A DNA stretch of 9,387 nucleotides from Syntrophales bacterium (GCA_023231165.1 JALNVY010000086.1:1-9387), one strand, 5' to 3'; positions 1 through 7,153 are shown, counted from the stretch's first letter. The notes: generated from the letters alone by a model not told the origin. Program-made: numbers and translations.

Positions 1-1515
1 CGGCTGCTTTCGGCAGGAATGAAACGTCGGGTTTTTCTGGCCAGGGCTCTGGTAAACGATCCGGACCTCCTGCTTCTGGACGAGCCGACAAATCATCTGG
101 ATCTAAACACCATCCTCTGGCTCGAAGATTTCCTCCTGAAGTTTGAAAAGACTCTTATGTTCGTGACCCATGACAGGGCGTTTCTCCAGCGACTTACGAC
201 GCGCATCGTGGAAATCGACCGCGGCCGCCTGATTGCGTTTCCCTGCGATTACGGTACGTATCTCGATCGCCGCCAGGCCCTGCTGGAGGCGCAAGAGAAG
301 GAGTGGGAGGAATTTGACAAGAAACTGGCCCGGGAAGAGACCTGGGTTCGGCAAGGAATCAAGGCCCGTCGCACCCGGAACGAGGGACGGGTGCGGGCGC
401 TGGTGCAAATGCGTCGGGAGCGGGCGCGCCGGCAGGAGCAGGCGGGCAATGTCCGACTGACTATCCAGGAGGCGGAGCGCAGCGGTAAATTAGTTGCCGA
501 AGCGACAAAGATCAGCTTCGCCTTCGACGATGAAATAATCGTGGAAGGGTTCTCCACCGTAATAATGCGCGGCGATAAAGTGGGCATTATCGGGCCCAAC
601 GGCGCCGGCAAGACGACGCTTCTCAAGATCCTCCTGGGCGTACTGGAACCGCAGCAAGGCCGGGTCCGCCTGGGGACAGGCGTCCAGATTGCTTACTTTG
701 ATCAACTCCGCGCCCAGTTAGACGAAAACAGGACCCTGAAGGATAATATCGCCGACGGCAACGATATGGTCATCGTCGGCGGCGTCTCACGGCATATCAT
801 CAGCTATCTCCAGGATTTCCTTTTCCCGACGGAACAGATCCTGTCGCCCGTCAGCGCCCTCTCGGGCGGTGAACGCAACCGCCTCCTGCTGGCAAAACTC
901 TTCATGCTCCCCTCCAATGTTCTGGTCCTGGATGAACCGACCAACGACCTCGACGCCGAAACCCTTGAACTTCTCGAAGACCGGCTCCTTGACTACAGCG
1001 GCACAATCCTCATGGTCAGTCATGACCGTGCGTTTCTCAATAACGTGGTGACCTCAACGATTGCCTTCGAAGGGAATGGGCGACTTCAGGAATACGTGGG
1101 CGGCTACGACGACTGGCTACGACAGCGTCAGACGCCGGGGAGGGTGACTCGGCCGACAAGGTTGAGCGATGGAGGAAACGTCTCGGACCTGCTCGCACCC
1201 TCCGGGGTATCAGGGCAGACCCCACATAGCGGAAAGAAGGATAAACCACCGCAAGAAAGGCAAAAATTGTCCTTTAAAGAAACGCGGGAATTAGAAGCGT
1301 TGCCGCAGACAATCGAAGCCATGGAGCAGGAGAAAGAACGCCTGATTACGACCCTGAATTCTCCCGCATTCTATGTCAATGCCAACAGAGACGCCGTCGA
1401 AATAAACAAGTTCTCTAATCGCCTGAAGGCCCTGGAAGAGGAACTGAACGAGGCCTACGCCCGCTGGGATGAACTGGAGAACCTGGCAGCAAAATTCAGC
1501 GGCAAGACTGGATAA
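1..1515 (+). CDS. uup: Uup-type ABC-F ATPase, 5' end cut by the window
   Basis: The reading frame is open from base 1, so the first ABC domain is truncated on the left and the ATG at 19 is internal. It opens in the first ABC signature (LLSAGMKRR, the LSGGQ position), followed by Walker B LLLLDEPTNHLD and an H-loop histidine (FVTHDRAF). Numbering from the Met at 19, residues about 95-150 are the basic inter-domain linker with the WVRQGIKARRTRNEGR segment typical of Uup. The second ABC domain has Walker A GPNGAGKTT (192-200), signature LSGGE (281-285), Walker B (301-312) and H335. Residues about 417-490 form the charged coiled-coil C-terminal domain that separates Uup from EttA and other ABC-F types. 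ABC-F proteins act in the cytosol on ribosomes; Uup is linked to ribosome and DNA-structure functions and to suppression of transposon excision. There are no membrane segments, so it is not a transporter. Family call is firm; the precise role is inferred. Confidence 0.93.
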   Translation, partial: RLLSAGMKRRVFLARALVNDPDLLLLDEPTNHLDLNTILWLEDFLLKFEKTLMFVTHDRAFLQRLTTRIVEIDRGRLIAFPCDYGTYLDRRQALLEAQEKEWEEFDKKLAREETWVRQGIKARRTRNEGRVRALVQMRRERARRQEQAGNVRLTIQEAERSGKLVAEATKISFAFDDEIIVEGFSTVIMRGDKVGIIGPNGAGKTTLLKILLGVLEPQQGRVRLGTGVQIAYFDQLRAQLDENRTLKDNIADGNDMVIVGGVSRHIISYLQDFLFPTEQILSPVSALSGGERNRLLLAKLFMLPSNVLVLDEPTNDLDAETLELLEDRLLDYSGTILMVSHDRAFLNNVVTSTIAFEGNGRLQEYVGGYDDWLRQRQTPGRVTRPTRLSDGGNVSDLLAPSGVSGQTPHSGKKDKPPQERQKLSFKETRELEALPQTIEAMEQEKERLITTLNSPAFYVNANRDAVEINKFSNRLKALEEELNEAYARWDELENLAAKFSGKTG

Positions 1516-1851
1516 GGGCAATCTATGTTCCTTTTGAATATCATCTGCTTTTACCACTCAAGCGATCTGCTGAACAGATACCTTTCTATTCAAATATTTT
1601 CACCCTCAGCCCCTTCCTAAAGCCACCATCGACATATAAGATCATTCTTAATCACTCCCTCCAACGAGAATTGTTGTCTTATTGTTTTAATGCAATATTT
1701 GCAGCCAATTCCTTTATAGCTCATTTCACTCTGTTCTACACAGACAGGATCAAGGAAAATATAAAATTTGCCATTTACCACTGTCATCTACGAGTCAACG
1801 ATTTTCAGTTCAGAATTGAAGTGAGGATTACCGTTTGAACTGTTCTTGAGG
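1516..1851. other. AT-rich gap between convergent uup and diguanylate cyclase genes
   Basis: This 336-bp stretch lies between the 3' ends of two convergent genes and is clearly more AT-rich than uup. I see no tRNA or rRNA sequence and no strong intrinsic terminator. The only hairpin noticed is a 5-bp stem (ATCTG...CAGAT) near 1565-1579 without a T-run. The gap contains one possible small minus-strand ORF, listed separately. Confidence 0.6.
1617..1787 (-). CDS. possible small protein of 56 residues with a CxxC pair
   Basis: A minus-strand ORF opens with ATG at 1787, directly after an in-frame TAG, and ends with TAG at 1617. It encodes 56 residues beginning MTVVNGKFYIFLDPV and includes a GCKYC motif (Cys29, Cys32) plus further cysteines at 16 and 52. 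It stays open for 171 bases in AT-rich sequence, which is mildly notable. No convincing Shine-Dalgarno sequence precedes the ATG. It lies 64 bases downstream of the diguanylate cyclase gene on the same strand, so it could be co-transcribed. I do not recognise the family. It may be a chance ORF or the remnant of a larger gene; a paired CxxC could bind metal, but that is speculation. Confidence 0.22.
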   Translation of the reverse strand: MTVVNGKFYIFLDPVCVEQSEMSYKGIGCKYCIKTIRQQFSLEGVIKNDLICRWWL

Positions 1852-3243
1852 CTATGATTCAGAACAAACCCTGTCTTTCCCGTTCTTTTTCCCCTGATAC
1901 ATGAGCTGGTCAACCCGGTGAAAGAAGGCCTTCATGTCTTCCTGCGGCTTGTACTGTGCAAGACCGATGCTCACCGTCACATGGACGTCCTGACCCTGCG
2001 CAGGCGAAAAAATCTCTTTCTTGAATTCCATCCGGATTCTTTCCGCGGTAACGACGCTGTCTTCGCTGGTTGTCATAGGCAGGAGGATGGTAAATTCTTC
2101 GCCGCCATAACGATAGGCGGAATCCGTCTGGCGCAGGCATCTTTTTACCACCTGGCCAAGTCGCTGTAAGACCTGGTCTCCCTCAACATGGCCGTAAGCG
2201 TCGTTGAACGCCTTGAAATTGTCGAGATCAAGCAGGAGGAGGGCTAAAGGCTGTTTATAGCGGTTCGACCGGTCTAATTCGATTTTAAGCTGATTGTAAA
2301 AATGCCTGGAATTGTAAAGCTGCGTGAGGTCATCGACTATACTTAGCTCTCGGTATCTGTTTTCACTGTCCTGAAGAGCCTCCCCTATCCGCTTGCGTTT
2401 GGTGATGTCACGGGCCACTGCTTGAAAGGCAACCACATTGCCGTCCCGAAAGATCAACTGGGTGTTTTGCCCGAGCCAGATTTCACGGCCACCTTTCACG
2501 ATAATGGGATACTCGGAGTAGGTATTGGGAATACCCTTCACGAACTGACGGCCAAAGAAATTCATGGCCTCCTCTTGCATATCCGATCGGATAAATGTCA
2601 GATAATGCCTACCGATAATTTCCTTTTCTTCGTATCCCATAATGCGGAGTGCCGCAGGATTGACAAAGGTTATGTGTCCAGTGCTGTTCAATCTGAAGAC
2701 GATGTCGCTCGCATTTTCCACCAAGGTCCGATACTGCTCCTCGCTTTCGCGTAGTGCCTCCTCCGCCCGCTTGCGCTCGGAGATGTCGCGGAAGATGCCC
2801 ACAAGATAATGTCTTCCCTCAATGGTAGTGGAGGTAGAGCCTACATCGGAATAGAAAATTGACCCATCCTTTCTCAATACCGGCAGGTCCTCGGCAAGAG
2901 CCTTCTCCCCTTTTATCAGTTTTTCAAATTCATCAAGAACATGAGAGATATCTTTCGGTGGATGGAGATCATAGACGGTAAGACTTTCGATCTCTTTTTT
3001 TGTATACCCCAGCATGGAATATATGGCAGCGTTTCCTTGGAGAAATTTCTTATTCTGAACATCTGCAATCAGAATCCCGTCACTTGCCTTATCAAAAATT
3101 GTCCTGAATTTTTCCTCGCTCTCTCTCAATGCTTCTTCCACCTGCTTGCTTTTTGATTCCGATTGTTCCAGTTCCGCAATTCTCTGCCTTAAAGAAGCCA
3201 GTTCATGGATCAATGTCTGCTTTGTCTTGGATTGATCATTCAT
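1852..3243 (-). CDS. PAS-PAS-GGDEF diguanylate cyclase (cytosolic sensor)
   Basis: This 463-residue protein is predicted to condense two GTP into cyclic di-GMP. Residues 1-40 are a charged heptad-like coiled coil. Two PAS sensor domains follow (about 42-160 and 167-283), the first ending GIFRDISERKRAEEALRESEE, a typical PAS-C/linker segment. The GGDEF domain spans about 297-460. It has LDLDNFKAFNDAYGH (metal-binding Asp near 339), the active-site GGEEF at 380-384, and RQTD at 371-374, exactly five residues before GGEEF, which matches the product-inhibition I-site. The active site therefore looks intact. No signal peptide or membrane segment is visible, so it should sense an internal signal; the ligand is unknown. 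The ATG at 3243 is preceded by AGGGG at good spacing. The gene is monocistronic or followed only by the small ORF at 1617-1787. The signal and the c-di-GMP target cannot be inferred. Confidence 0.93.
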   Translation of the reverse strand: MNDQSKTKQTLIHELASLRQRIAELEQSESKSKQVEEALRESEEKFRTIFDKASDGILIADVQNKKFLQGNAAIYSMLGYTKKEIESLTVYDLHPPKDISHVLDEFEKLIKGEKALAEDLPVLRKDGSIFYSDVGSTSTTIEGRHYLVGIFRDISERKRAEEALRESEEQYRTLVENASDIVFRLNSTGHITFVNPAALRIMGYEEKEIIGRHYLTFIRSDMQEEAMNFFGRQFVKGIPNTYSEYPIIVKGGREIWLGQNTQLIFRDGNVVAFQAVARDITKRKRIGEALQDSENRYRELSIVDDLTQLYNSRHFYNQLKIELDRSNRYKQPLALLLLDLDNFKAFNDAYGHVEGDQVLQRLGQVVKRCLRQTDSAYRYGGEEFTILLPMTTSEDSVVTAERIRMEFKKEIFSPAQGQDVHVTVSIGLAQYKPQEDMKAFFHRVDQLMYQGKKNGKDRVCSES

Positions 3244-3610
3244 AGGGTTACCCCTGTGTTGATATGATATTTGCAGTTAGAAAGTTAACGATTGACAAGT
3301 GATGCGTGGTTGAGAGTCCTCGGTCAAAGCCTTGTAAATTAGGAAAAGCTAAATGGGGGTTTTTGTCAAGTGGAACTATTACCTAAGCGCAGATTACCAT
3401 CTGCAATCTTGAATATTACAGCAAGCAAAGCGTTTGTGTAGTTCAAGAAGTAGCCCGTACGTACGAGAGACCGAAAACCATCAACTTAATCGTATCACAT
3501 AGAATCCGTTATACGTAACTGCTTTTCTGGCCATCTGCCGATTTTAAAGCTAATTTATTCCAGGGCAAAATGATAAAGTGGGATCTTTTTTTGAAAACGT
3601 AGCTATGTTT
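3244..3610. other. AT-rich gap upstream of the diguanylate cyclase, no gene seen
   Basis: The gap separates the diguanylate cyclase start from the end of the hicB remnant, both on the minus strand, so it should contain the cyclase promoter. A minus-strand TTGACA (3369 down to 3364) is present, but the hexamer 17 bases downstream (TTTCCT) is a poor -10. A perfect 6-bp stem with a 4-base loop (GCAGAT/ATCTGC, 3389-3404) and a 10-bp palindrome CGTACGTACG (3456-3465) are present and unassigned. I found no HicA-like reading frame and no recognisable RNA gene. Confidence 0.5.
3389..3404. repeat. short perfect inverted repeat, possible operator or hairpin
   Basis: GCAGAT (3389-3394) and ATCTGC (3399-3404) pair perfectly around a four-base loop TACC. 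It lies about 150 bases upstream of the diguanylate cyclase start. There is no T-run next to it, so a terminator is unlikely. It could be a regulator site or chance. Confidence 0.3.
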
Positions 3611-3958
3611 TCATTGGACCTTGATGAAGATTGGCCATTTTGCCACATATCTCAGTGACCCAAGCGTTGATGCTCTTATGGTCCGTTTGGCAGCCATAGC
3701 GATGGCGCTGTGAAGCTCCGGCGATGTGCGTACCATGAATCGCCCTGTGAAGGGTCTATTGGGTGTGTCGCCTTTCTTGGCGCAACTTGTAAGGTAGAAA
3801 TCAACCGCTTCCTCAAAAGCCTTCTTGATTTCCTGCACGGATTCTCCGTCAAAGGTTATAATGTCGCGGATGCCCGCAATACGTCCGACGAAACAACCAC
3901 CATCTTCGCTGTACTCGATATGGGCGGTATAATTTTTATAGGTCATAGGTTTATTCAT
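3603..3958 (-). pseudogene. hicB: orphan HicB-family antitoxin with frameshifted C-terminus
   Basis: The first 93 codons encode a clear HicB-family protein: TYKNYTAHIEYSEDGGCFVG, then GIRDIITFDGESVQEI, FEEAVDFYLTSCAKKG, and RPFTGRFMVRTSPELHSAIAMAAKR. This is the HicB fold followed by the beginning of the ribbon-helix-helix domain. After AAKRT the open frame continues as a non-homologous tail and stops at 3611. In the neighbouring frame, codons from 3677 down read KSINAWVTEICGKMANLHQ and stop at 3603-3605. KS(I/L)NAWV is the expected HicB continuation, so a single-base loss near 3678-3682 is the simplest explanation. The restored protein would be about 118 residues, normal for the family. HicB antitoxins bind the HicA mRNA-interferase toxin and repress their own operon. 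No hicA is present on either side. The start could be the ATG at 3958 or the ATG at 3946 (Met5); neither has a good ribosome site. A sequencing error could mimic this break. Confidence 0.8.
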
Positions 3959-3991
3959 GGCTCATGATATCAACAATGATATCATGAGCCA
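3958..3991. repeat. perfect 15-bp inverted repeat overlapping the hicB start
   Basis: The arms TGGCTCATGATATCA (3958-3972) and TGATATCATGAGCCA (3977-3991) are exact reverse complements separated by ACAA. The left arm begins at the first base of the hicB start codon (ATG read from 3958 on the minus strand). HicB and other ribbon-helix-helix antitoxins commonly repress their own promoters through inverted repeats, so this is a plausible autoregulatory operator. As RNA it would form a strong hairpin hiding the first start codon. It is not a convincing terminator for the glycosyltransferase upstream, because no T-run follows. Confidence 0.75.
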
Positions 3992-3992
3992 A
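3964..3992 (-). promoter_or_regulatory. putative hicB promoter inside the inverted repeat
   Basis: On the minus strand TTGGCT (3992-3987, a 4/6 match to TTGACA) is followed after exactly 17 bases by TATCAT (3969-3964, a 5/6 match to TATAAT). Both hexamers fall within or at the edge of the 15-bp inverted repeat, so a protein bound to the repeat would block them. Transcription would begin near 3957, at the first hicB ATG, favouring initiation at the second ATG (3946) or a nearly leaderless message. The match is by eye only. Confidence 0.3.
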
Positions 3993-4061
3993 GACATTTA
4001 TGCCGTAGTAAGTGTCCTCTGGTGACACGACTGAAGGCCATCAAGATAATTATTCTGAACA

Positions 4062-5831
4062 TTAAGGAAGAGCCAGCAAATAGAACTTCCTGTTATCCCA
4101 AACAATGAGGGCATCAGGGAACGACCGCCGCAGGGTTTCCACGTGGCCCTTCCCTTCCGTGACGGCAAACGAAGTTGTCCGTGTTGATGTTGCCCTTTTC
4201 ACGGCCCGGACAAATTCCTCCTCTGTGGGGAAACGCCGCTCCCGCTCCTGCGGGTCAATCCGCTCGGCTCCGAATTTAAGCTCCCCCAGATCCTCCACAA
4301 TGGGTGTGTTCCGCCCCGTATAGAAATCAATCCCGTACATGGTGCTGCGATACTGATAAACCGAGGCTTCCGCCGGCACGTGCGCCCTGATCGCCATAAC
4401 CACATCCAGAGCCGATTTGCCCGGCGTCAGATAGTGGGACAGGGGAAAGAGGAGGCTGATAAGATAAACGGCAAAAAGGGTATAAATCGAGGCAAACCAG
4501 CCGGTTTTTGCCTTTCTTCTTAATAGTTCCGGAATAAAGAGGATCGCCGCCGCCACAATCACAGGTATGCCGAGCCATAGCCAGCACCTGCCGGGAGGGC
4601 CGATCTCCCGGTATTCCCGAATGAACAGGGGCACAAACATCAGTCCTCCCAAGGCCAGGGACTGCATGACGGCAGGGACCAGGGTCCAGGGAGCTGTTTT
4701 ATCCCCTTCTCCATAGGCCCCGCCGCCTTGATCTTCATAGCTTGTAAAAATGCGTCCCATGAGGACGGAAAGGGGTAAAATGACCGGGGTAATGTAGGAG
4801 GCCAATTTTGAAGAGGAAAATGAGAAGAAAAGAAAAATGAAACCGGTCCAGACGGCAAAAAGGCGGATTTCCTCCCTGGTAAATAGTTTAATCTTACCCC
4901 GGCGCACCTCCATAAACGCTTGGGAAAGATAGGCCCACCAAGGGGTAATCCCCAGGTAAACCACGGGCAGATAGTACCAGAAAGGTTCTACTCGTTCGTG
5001 GATCTTCGTCGTATAGCGGAGAAAATGCTCATGGATGAAAAAGAACCAGAGGAAATCGGGGTTGGCCCGTTGTACCATAAAGAGCCAGGCCCCGACGGGA
5101 AGGGCAAATATTAAGATCCCCACGGGAGAGAAGATCCTCAGAATGTCCCGCCAGCGCCGGGACCAGAGGAGCCACAGGACGATGACCGCCGGGGGGAAGA
5201 CAACACCGATCACCCCTTTCGTCAAAAAGGCCAGGGCGGATGATCCGTAGAACCCATAGAGCCATTTTTTGTCAGCCATACCGGAGGACTGGAAGAACCG
5301 GAAGCCGCACCAAATGGTCAGACACAGAAACAGCGTCAAGGGTATATCGAGGATATTGATTCTGCCCAGGGCAAAAAGCAGGAGGCTCACGGACAGGACG
5401 GCGGCGCCGTAGATGCCGGTCTTCCGGTCATGAAAATAGAACCCCATATTATATACGAGAAGAATGCAACCCCAAGCGCAGAGACCGGCAAAAAGACGGG
5501 CGGCAAAGGTATTCTCCCCAAAGGTCTTGAAGAACAAAGCTGTGGCCCAGTAGGCTAAGGGCGGTTTCTCAAGATAGGCCACTCCCTTGAGGTGGGGAGT
5601 GATGTAATCCCCCGTCTGATTCATGTACTGGGGAACCAGGGCATAACGCGCCTCGTCCGGCTCCATCAGGGGCATGACGGGCAGAACCGCCACATACAGG
5701 ATCAGGGGGATCAGAAACAACACAAAAAAAGGGCTCAGCAGTAACTCCATCCATTTTCCAAGCTGGACTGCCACTGGGGATGGAGTGTCTGGATTTGAAG
5801 AGTGGGAGAGGCCAGCACTGCTATTCGACAT
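4062..5831 (-). CDS. GT-C (PMT/ArnT-like, GT39/GT83 type) membrane glycosyltransferase
   Basis: A 589-residue polytopic inner-membrane protein of the dolichyl/undecaprenyl-phosphate sugar transferase superfamily. The first membrane helix (about 33-55) is followed by the acidic motif EPDEARY (57-63), which holds the catalytic Asp in this fold. Then come TGDYITPHLKGVAYLEKPPLAYW (about 73-95), the ArnT/PMT-type first periplasmic loop, and ALAFLTKGVIGVVFP (about 199-213). Some ten further hydrophobic segments precede a soluble C-terminal domain (about 470-589). Such enzymes move a sugar from a polyprenyl phosphate to lipid A, LPS core or protein on the periplasmic side. ArnT (aminoarabinose) is the best-known relative, but no arn biosynthesis genes are visible here, so donor and acceptor remain open. 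The ATG at 5831 has AGG about eight bases upstream. It lies 42 bases after the GT9 gene on the same strand and is probably co-transcribed with it. Confidence 0.88.
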   Translation of the reverse strand: MSNSSAGLSHSSNPDTPSPVAVQLGKWMELLLSPFFVLFLIPLILYVAVLPVMPLMEPDEARYALVPQYMNQTGDYITPHLKGVAYLEKPPLAYWATALFFKTFGENTFAARLFAGLCAWGCILLVYNMGFYFHDRKTGIYGAAVLSVSLLLFALGRINILDIPLTLFLCLTIWCGFRFFQSSGMADKKWLYGFYGSSALAFLTKGVIGVVFPPAVIVLWLLWSRRWRDILRIFSPVGILIFALPVGAWLFMVQRANPDFLWFFFIHEHFLRYTTKIHERVEPFWYYLPVVYLGITPWWAYLSQAFMEVRRGKIKLFTREEIRLFAVWTGFIFLFFSFSSSKLASYITPVILPLSVLMGRIFTSYEDQGGGAYGEGDKTAPWTLVPAVMQSLALGGLMFVPLFIREYREIGPPGRCWLWLGIPVIVAAAILFIPELLRRKAKTGWFASIYTLFAVYLISLLFPLSHYLTPGKSALDVVMAIRAHVPAEASVYQYRSTMYGIDFYTGRNTPIVEDLGELKFGAERIDPQERERRFPTEEEFVRAVKRATSTRTTSFAVTEGKGHVETLRRSFPDALIVWDNRKFYLLALP

Positions 5832-5873
5832 TGATATTGCCTAAATTGCTTAGTTTTTTAACTTCTGAATTAT

Positions 5874-7118
5874 TTATTGTTCATTCACCTGTTTTTGCGC
5901 CTCCTGAAGACACACATGTACCTTTGCGAAAACCGTCTCAACGGAGATGGACTGCATACAGAGGTTATTCCGGCAGGGGGAGAAGCGATGATTAAAGACG
6001 TTTACGCAGGGACTACAGGCCAGTTGGGGATGGATTATCTGGAAATGTCCACCAATGGCACCGAAAAGGGCCGGCGTTTCGGGACCGTACATGACGATGC
6101 TGTTAATGGGGGTCAGCGAGGCGAAATGGCCGGGGCCGCTGTCGTTGGTAACAATAATATCAGCCAGGGAATAGAGAACGAGGAGTTCCCTGAGCGTCGT
6201 CTTGCCGGCAAAAGAGGCGACCCTTGCCGAACCGATCTGACGGCTGACTTCCTCGGCAGAAACCCGCTCCGACGGCGCCCCCGTAATTGCCAGCCAGACA
6301 TCCGGATGCTGCGCCAGGATCATCTTTCCCAGGGCGACAAAGCGCTCGGTCGGCCACTTGCGCAGGGGGAGCATATCGCTGGCGTTGGGATTCAAAAGCA
6401 CAATGGGGCCGTTTTCCCGTCCCTTGAATTCATCTTTCAGGAGTTCCCGGACCCGTTTTATCTCTCGCTCCTGAGGGGAAAATACGGGTAATGTTTCTTT
6501 AAAGGCGCCGATATCAAGCTTCAGCAAGGGAAGATCTTCGGGATTGACCTTCAGGGCCTCCACGAGGAGATGATAGAATTTGGCGGTGTGGAGATAAGGG
6601 TTGTACTGGACGCGGTGGGTCAGCAGATCACCCCGGTAAGGGGCCTCGCTCGTAAAGCGGTGGAGACCGACCCGGCGGCGCGCTCCCGTAAGAAAGGCAA
6701 GGATCGCCGAGGCACGGGCAAAAAACTCCATATCCACTGTGGCGTCGATCCGCAGGCGCCATACCTGCTCCAGCATGTGCCAGACATCCCAGAGAAAGAC
6801 CCCAAAGGTCTGATGGCGTATGGGAAAGACATTCTCCGGGGGAACCAGCTCCAGAATATCGAGAATCGGGCGATTTTCTTCAAAGACACAGAAATAGACG
6901 TTCTCCCGTCCCACCATCTGCACAGCCCGCTCCAGTGCGCTGTATGCGAGGACCGTCGCCCCCTGCTCGATGAGCTTGAGGAAAAGAATCTTTTTAACCG
7001 GTTCCGGATCTCCGGAGTCACTTAGCACAGCATCCTGTATCCGCCGCACCCCCGTCAGGACAAAACAGGCCAGCCTGCCCATCCAGATATCAATGATCCT
7101 GATCGTCTCCGGTTTCAA
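5874..7118 (-). CDS. GT9 glycosyltransferase, LPS heptosyltransferase-like
   Basis: A 414-residue cytosolic or peripheral-membrane glycosyltransferase of the ADP-heptose:LPS heptosyltransferase family (GT-B fold). About 40 extra N-terminal residues precede the first Rossmann strand KKILFLKLIEQGATVLAYSAL (42-62), where most relatives have a GD(V/I) motif. C-terminal family motifs are clear: LLNPNASDMLPLRKWP (241-256), a donor-side TNDSGPGHFASL (324-335), and MYGPETPALFG (343-353). A cysteine cluster follows (Cys368, 371, 382, 387). These enzymes add heptose or related sugars to the LPS core; the substrate is inferred only from the family. The frame is closed by TGA just upstream, making TTG at 7118 the first start. 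AAGGA lies only two bases before it, which is tight, and ATG at residue 13 is an alternative. The TTG overlaps the stop of a 12-residue upstream ORF, suggesting translational coupling. The GT-C gene follows after 42 bases. Confidence 0.87.
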   Translation of the reverse strand: MKPETIRIIDIWMGRLACFVLTGVRRIQDAVLSDSGDPEPVKKILFLKLIEQGATVLAYSALERAVQMVGRENVYFCVFEENRPILDILELVPPENVFPIRHQTFGVFLWDVWHMLEQVWRLRIDATVDMEFFARASAILAFLTGARRRVGLHRFTSEAPYRGDLLTHRVQYNPYLHTAKFYHLLVEALKVNPEDLPLLKLDIGAFKETLPVFSPQEREIKRVRELLKDEFKGRENGPIVLLNPNASDMLPLRKWPTERFVALGKMILAQHPDVWLAITGAPSERVSAEEVSRQIGSARVASFAGKTTLRELLVLYSLADIIVTNDSGPGHFASLTPINSIVMYGPETPALFGAIGGHFQIIHPQLACSPCVNVFNHRFSPCRNNLCMQSISVETVFAKVHVCLQEAQKQVNEQ

Positions 7119-7153
7119 TATCCTTCACCCGACTGGGAAATGGATCTGGTCAT
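7115..7153 (-). CDS. possible 12-residue leader peptide coupled to the GT9 gene
   Basis: ATG at 7153 opens a 12-codon frame (MTRSISQSGEGY) whose TGA stop at 7117-7115 overlaps the TTG start of the GT9 gene as TTGA. Upstream on the minus strand there is a purine-rich GAGGAGAAAGGA, with AAGGA ten bases from the ATG. This is a better ribosome site than the one for TTG itself. Such an arrangement would load ribosomes onto the GT9 start by termination-reinitiation. Alternatively, a one-base indel may have split the true N-terminus, so that this segment is the original start of the GT9 protein. Nothing in the peptide, such as a run of one amino acid, suggests attenuation. Confidence 0.35.
   Translation of the reverse strand: MTRSISQSGEGY

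Noticed and set aside
1565..1579. Short ATCTG/CAGAT stem after uup as a terminator
   Set aside because: Five-base stem with no T-run; not distinguishable from chance.
3364..3369. Minus-strand TTGACA as the -35 box of the diguanylate cyclase promoter
   Set aside because: At 17 bases downstream the hexamer is TTTCCT, a poor -10; the closest better one (TAATTT) is 22 bases away.
4012..4028. GTGTC/GACAC hairpin as terminator of the GT operon
   Set aside because: The stem is only five base pairs with a seven-base loop, and no T-run follows on the minus strand.
6570..7025. Long plus-strand frame opposite the GT9 gene
   Set aside because: It is fully antisense to a well-supported gene, with no recognisable domain; a compositional shadow.
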